From Parapristionchus giblindavisi (lineage: Eukaryota; Nematoda; Chromadorea; Rhabditida; Diplogasteridae): a DNA stretch of 64,000 bases. This document shows positions 22,299-32,772 of the stretch, piece after piece (the stretch's first letter is position 1; the number at the start of each line of letters is the position of its first letter). The notes under the pieces were generated by a model. The model was given only the letters and a program-made list of their open reading frames with translations. It did not search any database and was not told the origin of the DNA. The stretch covers positions 344,501-408,500 of the forward strand of contig CALSFV010000076.1 in the NCBI GenBank assembly GCA_943737045.1. Reading direction: 5' to 3'. Position numbers and translations under genes: made by a program.

Positions 22299-22396
22299 TA
22301 TCGAACACGAGGTGAAAATTATGAACTCAAGGAACTCAAACCGTTAGGATCATCAAGAAGATCATTAGTTGTTGATTAATTTTATTTTCTATTTAA

Positions 22397-22604
22397 ATGA
22401 GATTCTTTAATTCAGCAAAAAATTCTTATATCTTTGTATCATCAAAAGAAAAAAGAAAAAATATTATTAATTCCAAGTGCTCCACCATTAGAGGAATCGC
22501 AGATAATCGCAGGGGGTAAAAAAGAAATCAAAAAAGGTGGAAATATAGATACTTCTAAAGATCTAAACTTTCTAAAGAAAATAATAATTTCCTGTAAGCT
22601 CTAA
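22397..22604 (+). pseudogene. Small Lys-rich ORF with PSAP late-domain-like motif
   Basis: An ATG at 22397, 18 nt after the end of the envelope-like frame, starts a short aromatic/basic N-terminus. After one frameshift the reading continues into a Lys-rich stretch and the motif LLIPSAPPLEE, then more lysines, and stops at 22602-22604. PSAP/PTAP followed by acidic residues is the ESCRT-recruiting late domain typical of matrix or gag proteins of enveloped viruses. Position right after a glycoprotein remnant supports a viral origin. It is short, frameshifted and otherwise unrecognised. Confidence 0.4.
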
Positions 22605-23225
22605 AATCAGGATCTGGATTCAAGAGAATTTGATTCATTTTAAAAGGATCTCAACATGAAGATCACACCTATTGAAATCGATAAGATTATTCAAAGAGTC
22701 AACAAGCTTGAGAGTTAAAACATTTGGCCTATCCATAAGTTTGTGATAAATTGGGTTAATTAGTTCATTTTTTTTATTTTTTCATTATCTTTAAGAATTT
22801 GAAATTTACAAATAACGTTGCTTTGTCTTTCATTGATAAAAGTATCACAAACTAGATTGCAAGATAGATAGATAAACAAAATCTAGATTTTTATTACTTT
22901 CTAGTAACTGAAGAATACCATCAACTTTGACTACTGCCCCGGTCAACCCCGTGGTCAACCCCGTCAACCCCGTGTTCGATGGCGAGATGAGTTCAAGAGG
23001 ATCAATGTGCAATGGTGGTCTATACCATTGGAGGAACTGAAGAACGGCCCTCCCTTCATCTAGTATAATACTTGATATGAATAAATTGAAATTGAATTTG
23101 ACTACTGCAAGCTCATTTATTTTATTACTTGGAGGAAAATCAAAATAAAATGTTTTTTTCATTAATTCTGTGCAAATTGAGAAATAATGTTGTCATTTAA
23201 ATAAAAAATTATTTTCTAAAGAAGA
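22605..23225. other. No gene recognised; short GGTCAACCCCGT repeats
   Basis: AT-rich sequence with about three copies of a GTCAACCCCGT word at 22932-22974. A minus-strand open frame spans it but has no recognisable domain and its middle is just this repeat. Confidence 0.4.
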
Positions 23226-23325
23226 ATGACTTCCTCAAATAGTGAATTTAATGATTATAGTGTCAAAAATTATTATCCTGAAAGAAATAATAATCCTTTA
23301 CTTCCTCAATCAATAAGTTCAACGC
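23226..23325 (+). pseudogene. N-terminal ORF fragment truncated by a MITE
   Basis: An ATG opens a frame rich in Asn, Ser and Tyr (MTSSNSEFNDYSVKNYYP...) that runs into the palindromic element beginning near 23326. It has the same low-GC composition as the envelope-like and PSAP segments and could be the start of a third gene of the same insertion. No family recognised. Confidence 0.25.
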
Positions 23326-24475
23326 ATGAGCGGATAAAATGCCATTACTATGTGTTCAATGAAGTTGCAGGTTTCAAACTTGACAGAGATAATAGCCGAC
23401 GATTGATGCAAAATCTGGCCGAGAATGAGCTCGATCAGTTGAATTCTGTGAAATTTCGAAAATTTATTTTTTCTTATTTTTAGAGGCACATGCAGTACTA
23501 GCTCAGGTTAAATTATATTCTATTTCAAAGCCAGATGTCTTCTATATATACAGTACAGCCCGGTCGTGTTTTGTACACATTCTGCGCTGCGCTCCGCAGC
23601 GGGGCGCATTTGGACGCATCATTTATTTCCTTACTGTATGGATATTTTTGTATTCTCAAAGTCTTAATCATGAGTTTCCGTGAAAAAAAGTTCTTTTAAA
23701 GACTAAAGAAACTGAAACAAAATTTTTATTAATGAGAAAAAACAATTAAAAGGCAAATCACACTGGTCCGAAAATGATGGGTATTAATTTATTCGAAAGG
23801 TATACTGTATGATTTGCATATCGATTGAAGATCGCTGTGAAATATTTTTGAAAATTTACAGTACCCATCATTTTCGGACCAGTGTGATTTGCCTTTTAAT
23901 TGTTTTTTTCTCATTAATAAAAATTTTGTTTCAGTTTCTTTAGTCTCTAAAAGAACTTTTTATCACGGAAACTCATGATTAAGACTTTGAGAATACAAAA
24001 ATATCCATACAGTAAGGAAATAAATGATGCGTCCAAATGCGCCCCGCTGCGGAGCGCAGCGCAGAATGTGTACAAAACACGACCGGGCTGTACTGTAGTA
24101 GACGACAATATACTAGAGTCATGAAAATTCGTGTTCTTCGGGAAAAGTTATAATTGGAGAAAGATGGTAGAAACCAGTTTAACATTTATTTCGAAGTTGT
24201 CTGAATTTGTCCGATTAGGCTTAGACTTTGCCACGAAAATTATCATGAAGACAAAAGATGATCTCTATAATAGAAAAGCTATCGATACTCTTTTAGTCCC
24301 ACAGCAAATCATTTTTACTTTTTAGACTTCTTGAAAAAATCTCAAAATTTCTCAAAATCCAACCGATCGAGCTCATTCTCGGCCAAGTTTTGCATCACTC
24401 GTGGGCCATTATCTCTGTCAAGTTTGGAATCTGCAGCTTCATTGAACACAGAGTTATGGTATTTTAGCGGCGCAT
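23326..24475. mobile_element. Palindromic MITE, relative of the 5201-8344 element
   Basis: Ends are inverted (GCGGATAAAATGCCATTACT near 23331 against AGTTATGGTATTTTAGCGG near 24454). Internal arm sequence is homologous to the arms at 5560-5830 and 6040-6500 (shared GATGTCTTCTATATATA, GTAGACGACA, GAGCTCGATCGGTTGA-like words). A second MITE (23551-24095) is inserted in its centre at a TA. The outer CAGTAGC termini of the larger relative are missing here. Confidence 0.65.
23551..24095. mobile_element. 545-bp hairpin MITE, TA target
   Basis: TIRs start CAGTACAGCCCGGTCGTG and flanking TA is duplicated (23549-23550, 24096-24097). The arms are nearly perfect inverted repeats of about 255 bp including the GC-rich TTCTGCGCTGCGCTCCGCAG block, so a transcript would form one long hairpin. 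Terminal CAGTA and TA target place it near Tc1/mariner elements. Confidence 0.85.
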
Positions 24476-24618
24476 ATTTTGAAAAATATTGATTGAAAAT
24501 ATCGATTGGTAGAACAGGTTGGCAACTTTTGAAAACAGTTCTGTTTCTTCCCCTCAACCCTAACGACCCATATGGATCGCTTTCAGAATCGTTTCCGTCG
24601 CAACTGGTGCTTCCCTTG

Positions 24619-24735
24619 TAAGTAATTTCAACCTCTCTGCTCCGGTAATGCTCTCTCGTTTTCTTTGTCTACGAGAGCGTGCTGACGGAGCGGAGTGTAA
24701 AATTAACTCGGGATTTACCTTTAAGCCATCGATAA
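24619..24735. repeat. GAGAG-loop hairpin MITE, copy a
   Basis: Inverted repeat of about 110 bp around CTCTCTCGTTTTCTTTGTCT, with CTCTGCTCCGGTAATG on one side and CGGAGCGGAGTGTAAAATTA on the other. It belongs to a six-copy local family (24.6, 26.15, 26.8, 30.8, 31.3 and 32.7 kb). Confidence 0.65.
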
Positions 24736-25398
24736 TGAATATTTTAGTATAGTTTTTCATTACAAGACAATATCGAATCAAATATTTATCTGCTCAGCAT
24801 CAAAGATATTTTTCTTATTATGATTTTGTTAACATTGAGTTAAACCCGTTATTTACAATGCGAAAACGACAATCATGAATATCCTATATAATATAAAAAT
24901 GTCACTACCCTGTAATTGGTAGACTACCCGATTTCAGCGGAGATATTTTAAACGGGAAACGAGTTGAAGACATACTACTCTAAACAAGGGATGGGGATAA
25001 CATGATAGATATGGAAGTGTTAGGATCGAAATATGTAATTCTAACCAGATTCTACAAATTGTTTCACGAAAATCAGATCAATCGATGATCGATCGAAAAA
25101 TAATCGATTATCCATATAGGAATTGCCTATCGACGGGATATCGCACATTGTTTCGTTGTTGAGCGTATCGGAAACTCTCGCTCTCAATGAACGATCTCCT
25201 CTTACCTGCAAGTAGTTTATCGTTTATGTTTTGATTTTTAAATTAGGCTACAGTTATAAGCAATATTTGATGTGGCCTCAAGAAAATAGCGGCATTCTCA
25301 TAATATACTAACTTATGTTTTTCACATGTCTTTTGAGTCACTGAACCCATTCGACGCCATGCCAGTTATATGTATAAAAAACAGCGAAAATGCTTACC
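24736..25398. other. No gene recognised
   Basis: AT-rich sequence without domain, TIR or convincing exon. The 3' end and poly(A) site of the minus-strand membrane-protein gene may lie here. Confidence 0.35.
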
Positions 25399-25795
25399 TA
25401 GAGGAGGCGAGAACGGCGAGCACACATACACTACAAGATTCCAATCGAGAACGAAGAGATCTTCTCCTGAATTATTGATTATATCGATTACTCAATAACA
25501 GTGTTACGAGACTACTGTAAGATCATGCATATTGACTGGCTGTCGATTATTGATTTGTTCTGAATTTATTTCATGATTTAGAATAAAGATTAACCTCCAG
25601 TTGCCCAGGATACTCCGGATGATACGAGGATGTAGAACTAAGAATAATATAATTAATTTTGGTCGTTTAAAATTTGAATCCGAAAAAAATAGTACCACGC
25701 TGAGAATGAAGCAGTGAGTGTACAAGGGGAGTGATGCAATGGAAGAAGCTACACGAGAGAGGAGAGGACCAGCTACGTCGATTGATACTGGAAAA
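25399..25795 (-). CDS. Possible 3' exons of the membrane-protein gene
   Basis: Two candidate exons lie downstream of exon 13. One runs from ACCEPTOR CTTTTCCAG near 25788 to a GTACTA donor near 25690, with hydrophobic VASSIASLPLYTHCFILSV. The other is 25399-25455 (EDLFVLDWNLVVYVC), with acceptor AATTCAG and donor GTAAGC. The phase of the first does not match exon 13 as drawn, so an exon is missing or the end of the gene is different. Confidence 0.25.
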
Positions 25796-26031
25796 GATCA
25801 GAGTTTTGAATTATAAAACGAATATTCCATCACTAATTTTAAAACCTCTTTGACCACAGCTGTTAGTTGATGGAGGAAAGTGAAACAGAGTATTGCCAAT
25901 GGGGGCGCTTTTAATCTTTATTTTATTTATCATACATCGCCAACATAAAGATGTTTCAGCAAGCAAAAAAGCGATATAAATCGAGAAGATTTGCACAAGG
26001 AAATAAAATGGGGGAGAATATTTCATTTATA

Positions 26032-26051
26032 GGGGGGGGGGGGGGGGGGGG
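26032..26051 (+). repeat. 20-bp poly(G) run
   Basis: Uninterrupted G run directly beside the exon 13 donor of the membrane-protein gene (poly(C) in the transcript, immediately after GTGAG). Long homopolymers like this are prone to sequencing error. Confidence 0.9.
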
Positions 26052-26056
26052 CTCAC

Positions 26057-29000
26057 CAGTTTTGTGTTGCTGCAGTGGCGGGAATCCTCGATCTGGTATC
26101 CGACAACTCGACTGCAATATTGCACTAATTTAGAAGCGCTGTCCATGCTAAGTTGGCTCTCTGGTAACACTCTCTCGCAGACAAAGAAAGCGAGAGAATG
26201 TGATCAGATAAAAACTATTTAATCAATATTCACCTCAATCGTCGGTAGATCATTAGTGGTCAAGTAGAGAGTGAATAGTAGTCCACATAAAATGAGTGAG
26301 AGAAGAAGAGCAGTTATCGATCCCTGATTATGTTTAAATCAAACACTGAATTGAGCTTGGACCTCTCCATTTTAACATCACTCGCACATTTTTGTATCGA
26401 CGAGATAATACACTCTCATTGTCAGCTAATCTTGCGGATAAGAAGATCCCCCTGTTTGGCCCCCTATGCATATGCTGATAGGATAAAGAATTGAAATTTA
26501 ATTGAATTATCTCTCACAACAGAGGGGTCGATTCGACACTTCGAGTTTCCCAAATATCTGAATTTCTTTATCGCCATCGACCCTTATGATAGGTACAATC
26601 TCTATGAGTGTTTGGCCAAATCGGATATTTTTGCTTGAGGTTCCCTGGTTATGATTAGATCGTTATGTGTATTGTGAAGTTAACAGTTTGCAGAAACATG
26701 AATAGTGCAAGGAAGCAGAGATGTATACTGAAAACGAAACCTTAGAGTTGGCAAACGGTAGATAGTGCCCGACGAAGAAGGCTGTAGCTATGAGAGAACA
26801 CAGACAACTGAAGTTTCAAGTTACACCTCGAGCTAATTAGAGATTATCCGCTCTGGCAAACTTCTCTCGCTCTCTTTGGCTGTAAGAGAGCGCTGCCAGA
26901 GTGAGGTGTAAAATTAGCTCAGGATAAAAATTGATATATTCAGTTTATGTTTTTCAGGAAATAAATTTAAAAAAATGTAAGCAAAATATTAACCTTATGA
27001 TATAAAATGCAGTTGGAAGAATGAGATGATAGGGCACTCGAAAGTATTCTATTAGAGTTATGAATAAAGTGAGGAGGATGCAGAGAAAGAATGTCATCGC
27101 CTGAAAAGTAAATGAGCGCGATAAAATAATTTAACAGAATAGTGAAATAGTTTTTTTTGGTCGCAAAAGGAATGCTCATATGAACTACAAGAGGACTATT
27201 CGTTCATATGACAAGGCCGTAACGAGAACCACACAATTTGCGAGCCTTTCATAAAAATAAGCAATGGTCTGCCCTTTATTCCTTTAAATGTTTGCAAAGC
27301 CTGCCATGTTTTTCCAAAACATGATAGGCCTTGGAGAATGTTATGATAGACATGGAAAAATGCTGAACCTCTATCAGGAATTATACTTTACTTTTACACC
27401 ACATAAAGTATATTATTGATATTTTTTTATTATTATTACTAATATAAATGAACCTGTACAGTAGCCAATTGTCTTCCCGAGGATAATCCAGAGAATCGTC
27501 GACGACTGAATTCTTCCCAACAATGGCTCGTGCTCGAGAGGAGAAGAAGCTGAATTTTATTTTTTTATTATTATTTGTTTTTTTCTTACAATGAGAACCG
27601 TACACTACAACGAGAAATAAAGTTATCCTCAAATATACTTCGAGACTGAGACATGCACTATCCAGGATGATTGGCTCAAAAAGTCGATGTGAGGAAAAAA
27701 GCCTTTGTTTTTATGGATTTTATTTCGCTTTCGATATAAATATCACTTTTCATTCAAGGCACACAATGCGTTTTTATGTTTAGAGAGAGAGAGAGAGTGC
27801 ACAAGTGAGATAGTAGGTAGATCAGATAGAGAATGAGGAAGGACGGGAGGAAAAAGTGGCAGGGGATCGATAGAATATTTCTCACTCAGTTTAGCAGATT
27901 GTAGCAAGGCACGTACATTTTATACGGACAATAGCCCTAGTGACTAGTAAGATCAGAGCGGAGAGATATCAACTGTCTTGAGGTTTAGTTTTGAGTATCT
28001 AATGAATTCTGAATTGAACACACCTGTAGAACATTCAAAGGTATGATGAGAAAGGCAGTGCAGACTGCATATGAGAGAAGGTAGTTAGGGTGAATAGTGT
28101 ATTTGATGAACTGAAATATAGACAAATGTTTAGATTAATAATAATACATATTTATATTTAAGAATAATATGTGTTAAAATTGAGATATTATTGCCGATAA
28201 TTTTCATAACAATCGATATCTTTCCTGGCGCGTTCATCTACACTATTCCTAAGCTTCTCTACATTTCACACATTATTTATTTATTTATATTATATCTATA
28301 TTATTTTATATAATAATTAGTTATATATCTTAGCATATCGTTACTATTATCATGAATTATATCATTTATATATTACCATTATATCATTACATGATTTTTA
28401 TATGACGCTATATGAATGCTGCATAAATAACAGAAAGAGAGCAAGGACAAATTAAAAGAGAACAGAAACATACTTGAAACAGGGATGAGAATGAATAGGA
28501 CAACTGGCAGTGTCTCGATAGGAAATCACTGAAGAGCGAGGATAGAAGAAAGATGAAAGAACATGCCACCTGAAACTGATCTTTGATCTTTGAACTTTGA
28601 GCTTATGGTATTTGATCTTCGATCTCTTACCAGTAAGAAGACGCCATAGAGAATGAGGCACAACCGTAGCTTGTGTCGTGTGGAGAGGGAGAAATATAAC
28701 TGAAACGATAATTATAGAATTTTTCTTATTGCGAACTGGATAAAAACCGCACGTGATAGAAATATAGCAATTTTCACAACAAACACAAAATCATTATTGT
28801 TCGTATAAAATGTACTTGCATAAGAAAATGACACTGTGCTCTAAAGAACGGAAGTCGCTCAAAGGCTAGATCTCGCCCCGCCTCTCGATTGTCTCTCCGC
28901 TGCCTCTCACCTAACCCGGCTGACCTTCGCCGCGCGCTATTTTATATATAAAAGAGATCGACATAGTTACCATGCAAAACAAGAAAGTCTCTTCTACAAA

Positions 29001-32000
29001 TAAAACAAGTGATTTTTATACGTTCAACAGACAAATTTTGAATTCTTAAACATTGTTTTATAATACTCAAAAATAGTCTAAAAAAGTGTAATGAAAAAAA
29101 TAGATAGATTACTTGATAGTCTGTTGGGGAAGCCGTGAGTTGATAGAGAGTGAAGAGAAAACCGAGAACGAATGAGAAAATCGAGGGAACAACGGTGAAA
29201 TGAAGAGGAAGGATGGCCTGAAAGTTAAGAATGTAAGGTTACGGTTATCCCATTTTTTCAAGACACACGAAGCCATGTGGGAGATCACTGCTAGGCCAGT
29301 GATAATTCAAGGTCAATTCAGTAGGGATGAGAAATTTAGAAAAAAATCAAACCTGTAGTGACGTCACATCTTCAATACTGAAGTATATGAAAAGACCGAA
29401 GCCAGCAGCTACGATCTAATATTGAGTTTATTTATTTACTTTAATTTCAGCAAATATAATGAGTTGGACTGACAGGCAAAAAGTGTAAAAAGGGGGTAGA
29501 TGGATTAAAGATGGAGACCCACGAGTTTTTTCGTAATAAGACTGTTCGGATAGAATGATAGAGATTCATCACACGAATCGAAAGACATATCTGATATTGA
29601 TTCCCGATATGTTTAAAGCTCACTATGCGCATTGAAAGTATAAATTTCAAGGCATGTAGAGAGTGCCCATCCGATTTGCATACTTGACTCTCTCATTTTG
29701 TCATTGTCCCTTACGCCAATTACCATATGATGTAAACAATAGTCAACATGCTTATCGTGGCGGGAGTCAGTCATGCCAACTCATGGGTCCTCTTCTTTAA
29801 AAGGGGAATAGATTCAGTATTATTTTTTAAATTTTTTTTTATAACGAAAGTAATTTCAAACTATAGTCAACATACCGACAATGAAGTAACGAATACGGGT
29901 GTCATGATATTGCTTTGGCCTGAAATTGGTCATGCATTTGCTTACATACAAAGGAAAAAGTGTACTCCAGAGCACATAAGAAGTGTTATGTTTAACACCT
30001 TTTGAGTTATTTTTAACACAAAAAGTGCTAAATACAGGTCTTCTGTGCTGTAGATCCCACTTTTTCTTCGTGTGCAGTTCCCGCCTTCTATCCTTTCTCT
30101 TTTCTATGACCAATCAATCCTGCCCCATCTTTCCCTTTTCCAATATCGATCCATACCAACAATATTTTGTGATATGATCTATTCATCTATTCACATAACA
30201 TGTATATGGATGCACTGAGTTTTTGAAATTTATTTTGAATTAGTATGTTCTCCGATACATCATTGCGGAACATGATTGGATGAGGTAAATGATAAATGTG
30301 AAACCTGAAAACATCACGGCAAATAACGAAGAGAAAGCGAGGAGAGGAGTGAGGGCCTGAATCAATATTATGTTCTATCACAATTACTATTCGATGCAGT
30401 CTCATTAAAATGATTTTTTTCTTCGAATTTATCAGCTTTTGATCGAGACATATAAAAAAATTGAAAAATCAGTGGAAGTAAGAATCCAGCTAATGTAAAA
30501 CTTGTTGAAACATCTTTATGATGTATGATAAATAAAAAAATAAATAAAAAACCACCAACCCAGCTGACAAAGTTGTTTGATGTTTTTAAACATAACCAAT
30601 ACTGATTGAACATTTTTTTAAACATTTAAAAATGTAAAAAAAAATATATTAACAAAAGCGAAAAATCTATAAGTAATAACCTGAATCGGCAGAGTAGTCA
30701 AGGCAGAGAGGGACAGGGCGCAGAAGTGAAGGAGGAGATATGCACATGAGAATGATACGAAGAGTTGAAGTGATGAGAGGAGACGTCGAACTGAAGAAAA
30801 CAATTAGGTATCGTGCCTTTTAAAGACACACCCGAATTAATTTTACTCTGGCAACGCTCTCTCGTAGACAAAGAAAGCTAGAGAGTGTGGTTAGAGCGGG
30901 GAGTTTCAAATTAGATCGTGCTTTTAAACATGATTTTTACGTCTAAAATGTGCCTCATTGTCAGCAAAAATTACCGAAATGAAAATTGGTGATTTATCAT
31001 AAGCAGCTACCATGGACCAATATTCCATAACCAGTTTACAGTTCGAACTTACGGTGTTTAGAGTGAAACCTCAGTGCAGCATAAGTGTACACAGAAGGAG
31101 ACGGAATGTAATGGAGAATATTAGATGTAGTTAGAGTGACGAGGAGAAGAGCCTTGAAGGCACCTGAATCCATCTTGTGATATGGTAATATAATCCGATA
31201 TCTCTTTCGGTTTATTTGACTTTTTTTTAGACTCTTGAACGATCCCTGGATCAACGAATATATAAAGAAATAGTCGTTAGTTAAATGCACACCCGAGCGA
31301 ATTTTACTCTCCTCTCTAATCTTCTCCACTACTCTCTCTTACTCTCGTCTCTGGCAACGCACTCTTGTAGGTAAAGAAAGCGAGAGAGAATTGTCAGAGA
31401 TGAGAGTTTCAAATTAACTCGATGTGTGCAATTAATAGTAGAAAAGCTAAAATTCAATAATAATAATAATAAATTTATCACGTCAAGCGATCATCGCTAG
31501 GTGGGGATGGAACGGGTAAAGTCATGACTATTCATACTCCACCATGTAGATCCGATAGTTCTTGTCAAATCATCCCTCCTTCAATTCAATGTACCTAATA
31601 AATAGAGTAGAGAAGAAGCGGACGGAACCAGTAGTGTCCACACAGCAAATGGAGGGAGTGATATCAATGCCATGGACATTGCTGCCCTCCATGCTGAAGT
31701 ACCGAGTGTACCCTGTAATCATTCTAAAGTTTTCGACATTTTCAGTTAATAAGGGACGGGTCTCAATTAGTTCTAGCCTTATACGATGACAATAGCATCA
31801 CTGTAATCAGATTTCAATGCTTATTGAATCTGCCGAGTTTCCAGAAAAAAAAATGGAAATTAGCGAATTTTTACACAAACCATCAGGATGGCGTGGGAGC
31901 GTTGTCTTTCAAAATATGATCACTGGCATTATAGCGGATAAGATCTTCTTTTATAATTTTGAAGAATACGAGTTCGATCACCCTTGCACAATCTTTACCT

Positions 32001-32094
32001 GTTGAAAATGAATAGGACTCCTCAGCCTTGCCTTTCTCACTCCGAACACACCGTATGCAAGAGGAAGAAGAACGAGAATCACGAGAGGAGACAT
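26057..32094 (-). CDS. Multi-pass membrane protein, at least 13 exons, family unrecognised
   Basis: Exons (plus coordinates): 31999-32094, 31595-31712, 31053-31163, 30681-30790, 30305-30356, 29353-29408, 29113-29217, 28631-28699, 28474-28569, 28024-28110, 27454-27549, 26994-27100, 26057-26111. Phases agree at all twelve joins, and acceptors are mostly TTTCAG or ATTCAG-like. The product begins MSPLVILVLLPLAYG and has about nine hydrophobic stretches (for example in exons 2, 4, 5+6, 7, 8+9, 10 and 12), for about 386 residues so far. The start is the first ATG of exon 1, 17 nt after CATCAG, which might be a trans-splice acceptor or an internal one. It could be a receptor or transporter; I cannot name it. 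Introns hold several hairpin MITEs. Exon 5/6 borders are the least certain. Confidence 0.6.
26145..26207. repeat. GAGAG-loop hairpin MITE, copy b (partial)
   Basis: Shares CTCTGGTAACACTCTCTCGC followed by AGACAAAGAAAGCGAGAGA with the other copies; outer arms are lost. It lies in an intron of the membrane-protein gene. Confidence 0.5.
26822..26932. repeat. GAGAG-loop hairpin MITE, copy c
   Basis: Palindrome with ends TTACACCTCGAGCTAATTAG and GAGGTGTAAAATTAGCTC around CTCTCGCTCTCTTTGGCTGT. It lies in the intron between exons 12 and 13 of the membrane-protein gene. Confidence 0.65.
30817..30928. repeat. GAGAG-loop hairpin MITE, copy d
   Basis: Ends TTTTAAAGACACACCCGAAT and AAATTAGATCGTGCTTTTAA flank CTCTGGCAACGCTCTCTCGT and its inverted counterpart. 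TTTTAA-like duplicated ends suggest a short AT-rich target site. It lies in the intron between exons 3 and 4 of the membrane-protein gene. Confidence 0.7.
31280..31432. repeat. GAGAG-loop hairpin MITE, copy e
   Basis: Same family with a longer pyrimidine-rich left arm: AAATGCACACCCGAGCGAAT at the left end and AAATTAACTCGATGTGTGC at the right. Intronic, between exons 2 and 3 of the membrane-protein gene. Confidence 0.65.
31455..31562 (-). mobile_element. LINE (RTE-like) 3'-end fragment
   Basis: On the minus strand: CATGGTGGAGTATGAATAG, a CCATCCCCACCTAGCGATGA block, then CTTGACGTGATAAATTTATT and an (ATT)n tail. The same 3' end recurs on the plus strand at 57470-57565. The coding part is absent. 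Confidence 0.55.
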
Positions 32095-32164
32095 GTTCAG
32101 AAAGTTCGGACCTGATGGAATTAGTTTTATTCAGTTATCACCACGCCACTCCGATATTGGTATC

Positions 32165-32275
32165 GCAATCTTATAGTTAGCGATGGACATAAACCCAACC
32201 CCTCGTGTCATGAAATTTTTGTCATGAAATAAAGACTATGATGGAATAAAGAATAAAAATAAGAATTGCAAACCA
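32165..32275 (+). mobile_element. Short LINE 3'-end fragment
   Basis: Contains GCGATGGACAT and ends GACTATGATGGAATAAAGAA followed by TAAAAATAAG. The TGATGGAATAAAG end matches the 3' ends of the LINE copies at 8140-8160 and 57080-57095. Confidence 0.55.
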
Positions 32276-32654
32276 ACGGTACACCGAAACATATTGTTTT
32301 CAATCAGTATTGGTACGTAATACTTTTTTGCAGAAAGAAGGGATTTACATTATCAATAATTTGTGTATAGACAAGAAATGCACACAGCGGAACATGAATA
32401 AGGCTTGTTTACTGTGATCAAAAGAAATCGCCACATTATTCAGATTCAAAAGGGGTTTATTTTCTGCAAAATATGGAATTATTCTTACACTTATTCTTAT
32501 TATATATTTTTATTCATAAATTGATATGAAATAAAGTGATTTAAATTGATCTGAAACCTGGCGGAAATGCCATAGAAGATGTCGGCTGATCGTTCGTTGG
32601 TATGGGAGAGATACCCATACCTTTAATAGGAACTAAATTAATATAAATAATGCA

Positions 32655-32772
32655 TTGAAAAGCACATCCCAGCTAATTTGAAACTCTGACAACATTCTCT
32701 TGTTCTCTTTGTCTATGAGAGAGATTTGCCAGAGTGTAGTGTATCTAATTAGCTCGGAGTGTGCCTTTAAGG
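32655..32772. repeat. GAGAG-loop hairpin MITE, copy f
   Basis: Left end AAAAGCACATCCCAGCTAAT and right end TTAGCTCGGAGTGTGCCTTT are inverted. The interior CTCTTTGTCTATGAGAGAG is the shared loop. It lies about 560 bp upstream of the start of the membrane-protein gene. Confidence 0.7.

Larger units (their letters stand above)
16767..22379 (+). pseudogene. Envelope/viral glycoprotein-like gene, broken by two transposons
   Basis: Five coding blocks in order: 16767-17075, 17069-17477, 19452-20040, 20040-20808 and 22300-22379. Visible features are an N-terminal hydrophobic leader (LTFLVILIILQLGEA), many cysteines and N-glycosylation sites, two furin-like basic sites (NRTRRA, SKRSKRG), a coiled-coil Glu/Lys/Arg segment, a C-terminal membrane helix near 20700-20770 and a basic tail. 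This is the layout of a class I or III fusion glycoprotein of a retroelement or negative-strand virus; the exact family is not recognised. Damage: frameshifts near 17075 and 20040, a stop at 20486-20488, FB2 inserted after 17477, and a palindromic MITE inserted after 20811. In both insertions the frame resumes after the element. It cannot give a full protein. Confidence 0.6.

Noticed and set aside
22845..23162. Minus-strand 105-residue frame with GLTGLTTGLTG
   Set aside because: The central part is a short nucleotide repeat and no domain or splice sites support it.
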